Assembly: GCF_026624755.1 (NCBI RefSeq)
Contig: NZ_JAPMXC010000003.1
Location: forward strand, 100,676-164,675
Length of the DNA: 64,000 bases
Direction: 5' to 3'
Source of the DNA: Robbsia betulipollinis
GTDB taxonomy: Bacteria > Pseudomonadota > Gammaproteobacteria > Burkholderiales > Burkholderiaceae
Part shown: positions 57,406 to 64,000 of the stretch, in pieces
Position numbering within the stretch: position 1 is the stretch's first letter
How the letters are laid out: each line of letters opens with the position of its first letter
The notes under the pieces: model-generated
Told to the model about the DNA's origin: nothing
Database searches by the model: none
Seen by the model: only the letters and a program-made list of their open reading frames with translations
Translations under genes and position numbers: made by a program

Positions 57406-58287
57406 ATGAACGCTGAAAACGCCGGGGCCGCGATGCGCTCCGGAATCGCCGATGCCGCCGTCGATACCGATGCGCCACTGACGCTGTACGGCGAAACCTT
57501 CGCCAGTCGCCTGTTGCTCGGCACGGCCCGCTATCCGTCGCTGGCCAGCCTGGTCGATGCGATCCGTGCGGCCCGGCCGGCGATGGTCACCGTCGCCCTG
57601 CGTCGGCAACTCGCCGGCGCGCAGGGGGCGGACGGCGCGCAGGGCGGCGAGGCCTCGTTCTTCGAGACCCTGCGCCGCGAGGGGCGGCCTTTCCTGCCGA
57701 ACACCGCCGGTTGCCAGTCGGTCGACGAGGCGGTCAATACCGCACGCATGGCGCGCGAGGTGTTCGGCACCGACTGGGTCAAGCTCGAACTGATCGGCGA
57801 CGACTATACCTTGCAGCCCGATCCGGTCGCGTTGATCGAGGCCGCGGCGATCCTGATCCGCGAGGGCTTCAAGGTGCTGCCTTACTGCACCGAGGATCTG
57901 GTCGTCGGCCGGCGCCTGCTCGATGCCGGTTGTCAGGCCCTGATGCCCTGGGCCGCGCCGATCGGCACCGGCCGGGGGGTGGCGAACCCCCATGCGCTGC
58001 GTTTGCTGCGCGAGCGCCTGCCCGATACCCCGTTGATCGTCGATGCCGGGCTGGGAGTGCCGTCGCATGCCTGCCAGGTGCTGGAATGGGGCTTCGACGG
58101 GGTTCTCCTGAACACGGCGGTGTCGCAGGCGACGTCGCCGCCGCGCATGGCGGCGGCATTCGCCGCGGCGGTGGCGGCCGGGCGCGACGCGCGGCGTGCC
58201 GGCCCGATGCCGGAGCGCGCCGCCGCGCAGGCGAGCACCGCGGTCGTCGGCATGCCGTTCTGGCACCAGGCGGGCGCCACGTCATGA
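57406..58287 (+). CDS. thiG: Thiazole synthase ThiG
   Basis: ThiG assembles the thiazole phosphate from deoxyxylulose phosphate, dehydroglycine and ThiS thiocarboxylate. The 293-residue product is a TIM barrel with the Schiff-base lysine Lys126 in TDWVKLELIGDD, LPYCTEDLVVGRRLLDAGCQ and the phosphate-binding PLIVDAGLGVPSHA. Its stop overlaps the thiE start (ATGA). The first 20 residues and an Ala/Gly-rich insert near residues 71-82 are less conserved. Confidence 0.95.
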   Translation: MNAENAGAAMRSGIADAAVDTDAPLTLYGETFASRLLLGTARYPSLASLVDAIRAARPAMVTVALRRQLAGAQGADGAQGGEASFFETLRREGRPFLPNTAGCQSVDEAVNTARMAREVFGTDWVKLELIGDDYTLQPDPVALIEAAAILIREGFKVLPYCTEDLVVGRRLLDAGCQALMPWAAPIGTGRGVANPHALRLLRERLPDTPLIVDAGLGVPSHACQVLEWGFDGVLLNTAVSQATSPPRMAAAFAAAVAAGRDARRAGPMPERAAAQASTAVVGMPFWHQAGATS

Positions 58288-59450
58288 GCTCCGGGCGGAT
58301 GAACGCCGGACAGGCAGGCCCCGGGCAGGCGCTGGCCGCGGGCGAGATTTTCTGGCCCCCCGCGGACGCGCTCTCGGCCGCCGCGGAAACGATCCGCGCT
58401 ACGTTGGGCGACTGGCCGGCGGCGACGGTGCAGTGGCGCTTCTGTCTGACGCCGCCGCGCGACCCGGCATGGATGGCGGAGCGGCACACGGTGCTGATCG
58501 TCGCGGTGGCGCCGGCCGACCGCGCGCTGGCCGACTGGCAGGCCCGCGGCGCCACGCTCATCGATGTTTCCGGCGACCTGACGGTCCTGATCGCGGATGG
58601 CGAACGGCATGCGCTGCGCGGCGCACGCACCGACGACTGGCTCGCCGCGCTCGCCGCCTTCGTCGATTGCGGCTTTGTCCTGCGCGACGCGTTGTGCCTC
58701 GCGCTTGCCTGGCGTGCGCCGGGCGCCTGGCCGGACCGGCTCGCCGATTTCCCCGATCTTCCCGGCCTGCCGGAACGGACCTGGCGCTTCCCGCCGTGCC
58801 CGTCCGCGCTCGGGCTGTATCCGGTGGTGCCGGATGCCGACTGGGTCGAGCGCCTGATCGCACTGGGCGTGCGCACGATTCAGCTGCGGGTAAAGATGGC
58901 CGACCCGATGGCCGACCCGATGGCCGACCCGGCAGCGCTGCGCGAACAGATCGTCCGCGCCGTGGCCGCCGCGCGCCGGGCGCCGGACGAGGTGCGGCTC
59001 TTCATCAACGATCATTGGCGGCTGGCGGTCGAGGCGGGTGCCTACGGCGTCCATCTCGGACAGGAGGACATGGCGGACGCGGACCTCGGCGCGATCGCCG
59101 CCGCCGGCCTGCGTCTGGGTCTGTCCACGCACGGATATTACGAAATCCTGCATGCCTGGCATTTCCGCCCCAGCTATATTGCCTGCGGCGCGGTATTTCC
59201 CACCGCCACGAAAGTCGTCAAGACCGCTCCCCAGGGGGTGTCCCGGATCGCCGCGTACCAGCGGCTGTTGCGGGACGCGGTGCCGGTCGTCGCGATTGGC
59301 GGGATCGACCTCGCGACGCTGCCGGAGGTCCTGGCCACGGGCGTGCGGAGCGCGGCGGTCGTGCGGGCCGTCACCCATGCCGACGAATTGCCCATGGCGG
59401 TGAACGCGCTGCTCGCCGCTTTCACGCATAATGGCCCAATGCAACGATAA
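58284..59450 (+). CDS. thiE: Thiamine phosphate synthase ThiE with extra N-terminal domain
   Basis: ThiE joins the pyrimidine and thiazole moieties to thiamine phosphate. The catalytic domain covers about residues 175-388: LGLYPVVPDADWVERLIALG, FINDHWRLAVEAGAYGVHLG, GLSTHGYYEI, GAVFPTATK and the phosphate-binding VAIGGI. About 175 residues precede it that I do not recognise; a typical ThiE has 210-230 residues in all. A 12-bp unit encoding MADP is tandemly present three times (about 58897-58932). It is coupled to thiG and closes the operon. No thiC or separate thiD gene is in the window. Confidence 0.9.
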   Translation: MSSGRMNAGQAGPGQALAAGEIFWPPADALSAAAETIRATLGDWPAATVQWRFCLTPPRDPAWMAERHTVLIVAVAPADRALADWQARGATLIDVSGDLTVLIADGERHALRGARTDDWLAALAAFVDCGFVLRDALCLALAWRAPGAWPDRLADFPDLPGLPERTWRFPPCPSALGLYPVVPDADWVERLIALGVRTIQLRVKMADPMADPMADPAALREQIVRAVAAARRAPDEVRLFINDHWRLAVEAGAYGVHLGQEDMADADLGAIAAAGLRLGLSTHGYYEILHAWHFRPSYIACGAVFPTATKVVKTAPQGVSRIAAYQRLLRDAVPVVAIGGIDLATLPEVLATGVRSAAVVRAVTHADELPMAVNALLAAFTHNGPMQR

Positions 59451-59677
59451 TGGCGGGAACGCCGTTTGCTGCGGCGCGCTGGATAGGCTGGACGCGCGCC
59501 GGGCAGGGGTCCGACGCGTGCCGCGTATGCATCGTTCGTCGGCATTGTGTTGGCTGGCGGACAGCCTGCGCCCCGGGATCGCCTATAATCCCCCTTTCAT
59601 GCGGATGCGTCCCCGATACACGAGGCGCTTTCGCACGCCATCATCCTGAATCATCGCCATAAGGAATCGCCCGAGCC

Positions 59678-60511
59678 GTGCCAAGCGTTAATTCCGAAAT
59701 AGTGCTCGAATTGCGCGATGTCGCGTTCGGTTATGGAGAGCGCCTGGTCCTTTCCGGCCTGAACATGCAATTTCGACGGGGCCAGGTGGTCGCCGTCATG
59801 GGCGGGTCCGGGTGCGGCAAGACGACGGTACTGAAACTGATCGGCGGGCTCGTGCGCGCCAGCGGCGGCCAGATCCGTTTCGGCGGCGAGGATATCGGTG
59901 CGCTGGGCGCGAAAGGGGTCTACCGGCTGCGCCGCAAGATGGGCATGCTGTTCCAGTTCGGCGCGCTGTTCACGGACCAGACCGTGTTCGAGAACGTGGC
60001 CTTCCCGCTGCGCGAGCATACCGATCTGCCCGAGGAACTGATCCGCGATCTGGTTCTGATGAAACTGAACGCGGTGGGCCTGCGCGGCGCGCGCGACCTC
60101 GCGCCCTCCGAAATCTCCGGCGGCATGGCGCGGCGAGTCGCGCTCGCGCGGGCGATCGCACTGGACCCGCAATTGATGATGTACGACGAACCGTTCGCGG
60201 GACTCGATCCGATCTCCCTCGGCATTACCGCGAACCTGATCCGCACGTTCAATCAGGCACTGGGCGCGACGTCGATTCTCGTCACGCACGATGTGCCGGA
60301 ATCCTTCGCGATCGCCGATTACGTGTATTTCATCGCCAATGGCGGCATTGCCGCCGAAGGCACCCCGGACCAGTTGCGCGCGTCGACGGACCCGGCGGTG
60401 CGCCAGTTCATCGACGCGGCGCCCGACGGGCCGTTCCGGTTTCATTACCCCGGCGTGCCGCTGGAGGCCGATTTCGGCATGGGCGCGGCGTCGAAAGGGG
60501 GCGCGCGATGA
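59678..60511 (+). CDS. mlaF: Mla phospholipid transporter ATPase MlaF
   Basis: MlaF powers the MlaFEDB complex that moves phospholipids between inner and outer membranes. The 277-residue product has Walker [10 protein letters not shown] (42-50), the signature [16 protein letters not shown] typical of MlaF, and Walker [13 protein letters not shown]. The start is GTG at 59678. A TATAAT box (59584-59589) lies upstream without a good -35 element. It overlaps mlaE by four bases; no gene is supported in 59451-59677. Confidence 0.96.
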   Translation: MPSVNSEIVLELRDVAFGYGERLVLSGLNMQFRRGQVVAVMGGSGCGKTTVLKLIGGLVRASGGQIRFGGEDIGALGAKGVYRLRRKMGMLFQFGALFTDQTVFENVAFPLREHTDLPEELIRDLVLMKLNAVGLRGARDLAPSEISGGMARRVALARAIALDPQLMMYDEPFAGLDPISLGITANLIRTFNQALGATSILVTHDVPESFAIADYVYFIANGGIAAEGTPDQLRASTDPAVRQFIDAAPDGPFRFHYPGVPLEADFGMGAASKGGAR

Positions 60512-61278
60512 TCAGTTCCCTTGGCAGGGGCGTGCTGTCGGGCATCGGGCGTGCCGGCTACGCGGCGCGCATGTTCGTCAAGCTGGTGCTGCTGCTCGGC
60601 CCGCTGCTGCGACGGCCCCGGCTAGTGACGCGCCAGATCCTGTTCGTCGGCAATTACTCGCTGCTGATCATCGCGGTGTCCGGCCTGTTCGTCGGTTTCG
60701 TGCTGGGTCTGCAGGGGTACTACACGCTGTCGCGGTACGGCTCGGAACAGGCGCTCGGGCTGCTGGTGGCCCTGTCGCTGGTACGTGAACTGGGTCCGGT
60801 GGTGGCCGCCCTGCTGTTCGCCGGGCGCGCCGGCACGTCGCTGACCGCCGAGATCGGCCTGATGAAGGCCGGCGAGCAATTGATGGCCATGGAAATGATG
60901 GCGGTGGATCCGATGCGTTATGTCGTCGCGCCGCGTTTCTGGGCGGGCGTGATCTCGATGCCCATCCTGGCCGCCATTTTCAGCGCGGTCGGCATCTTCG
61001 GCGGCTATGTGGTCGGCGTGCTCATGATCGGCATCGATCAGGGCGCGTTCTGGTCGCAGATGCAGGGGGGCGTGAATGTCTGGGCGGATGTCGGCAACGG
61101 CGTTCTGAAGAGCCTGGTGTTCGGTTTCGCGGTGACCTTCATCGCGCTGTACCAGGGCTTCGAGGCGAGCCCGACGCCGGAAGGCGTCTCCCGCGCCACC
61201 ACCCGCACGGTGGTGTATGCATCGCTGGCCGTGCTCGGCCTGGATTTCCTGCTCACCGCGCTGATGTTCGGCAACTGA
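60508..61278 (+). CDS. mlaE: Mla transporter permease MlaE
   Basis: MlaE is the membrane subunit of the same complex. From 60508 the product has 256 residues and five or six hydrophobic segments. The family motifs are [20 protein letters not shown] and [21 protein letters not shown]. It overlaps mlaF (ATGA) and precedes mlaD by 40 bases. Confidence 0.96.
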   Translation: MISSLGRGVLSGIGRAGYAARMFVKLVLLLGPLLRRPRLVTRQILFVGNYSLLIIAVSGLFVGFVLGLQGYYTLSRYGSEQALGLLVALSLVRELGPVVAALLFAGRAGTSLTAEIGLMKAGEQLMAMEMMAVDPMRYVVAPRFWAGVISMPILAAIFSAVGIFGGYVVGVLMIGIDQGAFWSQMQGGVNVWADVGNGVLKSLVFGFAVTFIALYQGFEASPTPEGVSRATTRTVVYASLAVLGLDFLLTALMFGN

Positions 61279-61318
61279 CTACAAAGGATTTCTCGAAAGA
61301 GAAACTAGAGAACCAACG

Positions 61319-61903
61319 ATGAAAAAGACTGCTCTCGACTTCTGGGTCGGACTGTTCGTCATACTCGGCTTCGTTGCCCTGTTGTTCCTGGCCCTGAAGG
61401 CGGGGAATCTGAGCGCGCTGTCGTTTCAGCCGACCTACACGGTCAAGATGCGCTTCGACAATATCGGCGGCCTGAAGGCGCGCGCGCCGGTCAAGAGCGC
61501 GGGTGTGGTGGTGGGACGCGTCAACGCGATCACCTTCGACGATCACTCCTTCCAGGCGCTGGTGACGATCGACGTCGACAAGCAGTTCCAGTTTCCCACG
61601 GACTCTTCGGCGAAGATCCTGACCTCCGGCCTGCTGGGCGAGCAGTATATCGGTCTCGAACCGGGCGGCGCGGAGCAGAACCTGAAGGCGGGCGACACGA
61701 TCACGATGACGCAGTCGGCGATCGTCCTGGAAAACCTGATCGGCCAGTTCCTGTACAGCAAGGCCGCGGATGCGGGAGGCGCCGCCAGCGGAGCGGCCGC
61801 AGGTGGCGCGGCGGGCGCGGCCCACGCGCCGGCGTTCCCGGGCGCGGGTGCCGCGATGGGCACGGGCGCGGCGGTTTCCCCGCCGGCCAGCGCGGCGCAA
61901 TGA
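61319..61903 (+). CDS. mlaD: Substrate-binding protein MlaD
   Basis: MlaD is an inner-membrane-anchored MCE protein that forms a hexameric lipid channel. The 194-residue product has one N-terminal helix (residues 8-28), an MCE domain with FDNIGGLKARAPVKSAGVVVG and LTSGLLGEQYIGLEPGG, and a hydrophobic segment near residues 137-147. An Ala/Gly-rich tail of 45 residues follows. Length and order are usual for the mla operon. Confidence 0.95.
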   Translation: MKKTALDFWVGLFVILGFVALLFLALKAGNLSALSFQPTYTVKMRFDNIGGLKARAPVKSAGVVVGRVNAITFDDHSFQALVTIDVDKQFQFPTDSSAKILTSGLLGEQYIGLEPGGAEQNLKAGDTITMTQSAIVLENLIGQFLYSKAADAGGAASGAAAGGAAGAAHAPAFPGAGAAMGTGAAVSPPASAAQ

Positions 61904-61942
61904 ACCACACGACAGCACGTTAATTACACAACGAGATCACAG

Positions 61943-62923
61943 ATGGACACAACACGGGCCGCGTGGGCGGTGGTGACGGCGGGGACGCTTCTCGCCGGCT
62001 GTTCGACGGTACAGACGCCGAGCAAGGAAGACCCGTTCGAGGGTTTCAACCGTACGGTATTCAAGGTCAACGACAAGATCGACCAGGTTGCGATCCGGCC
62101 GGTGGCGAAGGCCTACAACGCGGTGCTGCCGCAGCCGGTGCGCACCAGCGTCTCGAATTTCTTCTCGAACATCGGCGACGTCACGGTGGCCGCGAACAAG
62201 TACGCGCAGGGCGACATCGCCGCGGGAACCGAGACGGTGATGCGTGTCGTGATCAACACGATCTTCGGTCTGGGCGGCCTGTTCGACGTCGCGACCCAGG
62301 CGAAACTGCCGAAATACCAGGCCGATTTCGGTTTGACGCTCGGTCACTACGGGGTGCCGGCAGGCCCCTATCTGGTGCTGCCGATCCTCGGACCGAGCAC
62401 GGTGCGGGATGCGGCCGGCTTCGTCGTCGATCGTTACGTGGACCCGAGCAGCTATATCGAGCCGACGTGGGCCGCCTACACGCTGTACGGCGTGCGGGCC
62501 ATCAGCCTGCGCGCGTCGCTGCTCAACGCCACCGATCTGGTCGCCGATGCCGCGCTGGACAAGTATTCCTTCATTCGCAACGGCTATCTGCAACGGCGGC
62601 ATTACCTGCTGGGCCAGGACGACGAGACCGCGCTGCCGGATTACGGCGACGCGGACGGCGGCGCGGGCATTGGCGGCACCTCGGGCCCGGCGACGAACCT
62701 GAACACGCCGGCCGCCGGGGCCCAGGGCGCCTCCGCCACGGCGCCCGGCGGCGCGTCCGCCGCTTCGGCCACTGGCGCGTCCGCCGCCGCGGCGGATGGC
62801 GCGTCGTCGGCCTCGGGCACGGCGGCCACGACGCGGCGCAAGCGCCAGAAACCGGCGGATCTGGATGCACCCGGGCAGACGTTGCCGCGCGGCGGCTATT
62901 TGCCAAGTGTGAGATTCTGGTAG
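61943..62923 (+). CDS. mlaA: Outer-membrane lipoprotein MlaA (VacJ)
   Basis: MlaA removes phospholipids from the outer leaflet of the outer membrane. The 326-residue product has a lipobox with Cys20 (LLAGCSTVQTP) and the family segments DPFEGFNRTVFKVNDKID, GVPAGPYLVLPILGPSTVRD and VDRYVDPSSYI. The C-terminal 90 residues form a low-complexity Ala/Ser/Gly tail. It sits between mlaD and mlaC, as is common in beta-proteobacteria. Confidence 0.95.
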   Translation: MDTTRAAWAVVTAGTLLAGCSTVQTPSKEDPFEGFNRTVFKVNDKIDQVAIRPVAKAYNAVLPQPVRTSVSNFFSNIGDVTVAANKYAQGDIAAGTETVMRVVINTIFGLGGLFDVATQAKLPKYQADFGLTLGHYGVPAGPYLVLPILGPSTVRDAAGFVVDRYVDPSSYIEPTWAAYTLYGVRAISLRASLLNATDLVADAALDKYSFIRNGYLQRRHYLLGQDDETALPDYGDADGGAGIGGTSGPATNLNTPAAGAQGASATAPGGASAASATGASAAAADGASSASGTAATTRRKRQKPADLDAPGQTLPRGGYLPSVRFW

Positions 62924-63033
62924 GGAAGTATGGACGAGACGAGCCGCGACGCGCCGGGTCCGACGATCGGAGGATCCAGATCCGCGCCACCTTCGGCTTC
63001 CTCGATATCACCGCAAAACAAGGAGAGGTATTG

Positions 63034-63663
63034 ATGCGCAAGTTTTTCCTGGCCCCGCTTTTGGCCCTCGCAGTGGGCTTCGCCGGCATGTCCCAGGCCC
63101 GGGCGGCCGCCGATACCGCGACCCCCGATGGCCTGATCCGCTCGATCACGACGGATGTGATGAACACCGTGAAGTCCGACTCGGCGCTGCAATCCGGCGA
63201 CATCAATCAGATCATCACGCTGGTCAATCAGAAGATTCTGCCGTACACGGATTTCGAGCGCACGACGCAGCTCGTCATGGGCCGTTACTGGCGCCAGGCC
63301 ACGCCCGAACAGCGGCAGCAGATCGCCGAACAGTTCAAGCTGCTGCTGATTCGCACCTATTCCGGCGCGATCGCGCAGGTGCGCAACCAGCAGATCACCT
63401 ATCTGCCGTTCCGCGCGGCACCGGACGCCAGCGATGTGGTCGTGCGCACCCAGGTGACGAACCAGGGCAACCAGATCGAACTCGATTACCGTCTCGAAAA
63501 AACCGCTTCGGGCTGGAAGGTCTATGACCTGAACGTACTGGGCGCGTGGCTGATCCAGGCCTACCAGCAACAGTTCGCCGAGCAGATCCAGCGCAACGGC
63601 GTGGCGGGCCTCGTGCAGTTCCTGACGACCCGTAACCAGCAACTGGCGCAAGGCAAGAGCTAA
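63034..63663 (+). CDS. mlaC: Periplasmic phospholipid carrier MlaC
   Basis: MlaC shuttles phospholipids between the MlaA complex and MlaFEDB. From the ATG at 63034 (AGGAGAGG upstream) the product has 209 residues, a signal peptide ending near QARA, and the Tol_Tol_Ttg2 family segments DFERTTQLVMGRYWRQATPE and DYRLEKTASGWKVYDLNVLG. It is preceded by a 110-base gap and followed by mlaB after 11 bases. Confidence 0.95.
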   Translation: MRKFFLAPLLALAVGFAGMSQARAAADTATPDGLIRSITTDVMNTVKSDSALQSGDINQIITLVNQKILPYTDFERTTQLVMGRYWRQATPEQRQQIAEQFKLLLIRTYSGAIAQVRNQQITYLPFRAAPDASDVVVRTQVTNQGNQIELDYRLEKTASGWKVYDLNVLGAWLIQAYQQQFAEQIQRNGVAGLVQFLTTRNQQLAQGKS

Positions 63664-63674
63664 GGAGCGGCGAC

Positions 63675-63938
63675 ATGCTGGAAACGGGTGCCGAGATCAC
63701 GCACGAAACCGCCAGAAAAGTGCTGAAGGCGGGTCTGAAGCGGATCGCCGAGGGCGAGACGCAGCTGGACTGCCTGGCGCTGGTACGTTTCGACTCGTCG
63801 GCGCTGGCCGTGCTGATGGCCTGGCGCCGCGCCACGCTGGCGCGGGGGCGGGATCTGAAGGTATTGCGGGCGCCACCGGCGCTCGCCAGCCTCGCTCGTG
63901 CCTACGGCGTCGATACGCTCGCGTTCGGCGAGAACTGA
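63675..63938 (+). CDS. mlaB: STAS-domain protein MlaB
   Basis: MlaB binds MlaF and is needed for assembly and activity of the transporter. The 87-residue product is a single small STAS domain with the conserved core LALVRFDSSALAVLMAWRRA near residue 35. Its place after mlaC supports the assignment. The remaining 62 bases of the window show no recognisable gene. Confidence 0.88.
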   Translation: MLETGAEITHETARKVLKAGLKRIAEGETQLDCLALVRFDSSALAVLMAWRRATLARGRDLKVLRAPPALASLARAYGVDTLAFGEN

Positions 63939-64000
63939 CGAAGACACGCCATGCTCTGGCGGCTTACCGGGCCGCCGGGGTCCCCCGCGTCGTGTCTGCG

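Noticed and set aside
63951-64000. Possible start of another gene at the window end
   Set aside because: Only 50 bases follow an ATG; the translation is not recognisable and contains a GC hairpin.

Overview
The window is GC-rich chromosomal DNA from a beta-proteobacterium, most likely a member of Burkholderiaceae (Burkholderia sensu lato or a plant- or fungus-associated relative). The assignment rests on gene order: tuf-rpsJ, the S10/spc/alpha ribosomal cluster, dsbD-hemB-engB-resB-ccsB, msrPQ, lysA-lptM-cyaY-mrcA, pil genes-aroK-aroB-dgt, gltB-gltD, thiO-S-G-E and mlaF-E-D-A-C-B. The species cannot be named from sequence alone. No tRNA, rRNA, CRISPR array or complete insertion sequence was seen.

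Layout. 1-885: end of tuf and rpsJ, closed by an intrinsic terminator. 1091-4656: two foreign-looking genes, an unrecognised 583-residue protein and an exported amidase lipoprotein. 4701-9706: a promoter, then rplC-rplD-rplW-rplB-rpsS-rplV-rpsC-rplP-rpmC-rpsQ and a strong terminator. 9982-12070: broken and intact copies of a leucine-rich-repeat family; the intact one has an F-box and lies antisense to the ribosomal genes. 12211-21384: a near-consensus promoter, then rplN to rplQ with secY and rpoA, but without infA between secY and rpmJ, where it is commonly found. 21607-22416: a candidate cysteine protease between rplQ and dsbD. 22406-36442: disulfide and cytochrome c maturation, haem synthesis, methionine sulfoxide repair, lysine synthesis, frataxin and PBP1A. 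36737-41698: type IV pilus alignment and secretin genes. 41738-45052: aroK, aroB, dgt. 45081-46858: an OmpW-like porin and a REP-type transposase relative with an adjacent inverted repeat. 47044-53438: glutamate synthase. 53494-59450: an ABC transporter and a thiamine operon behind a TPP riboswitch. 59678-63938: the Mla phospholipid transport system.

The most unusual feature is that the non-ribosomal genes of the ribosomal region sit in its seams. Two islands lie between an intrinsic terminator and the promoter of the next ribosomal unit; a third follows the rplQ terminator. Their products (F-box/LRR, Cys-His-Asp protease, an orphan with a Pro/Ser/Thr-rich N-terminus, an exported amidase) suggest secreted or host-directed proteins. 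The effector role is inference: no secretion genes are in the window.

Coding is dense elsewhere. Several in-frame short tandem repeats occur in or beside mrcA, the pil genes and thiE.
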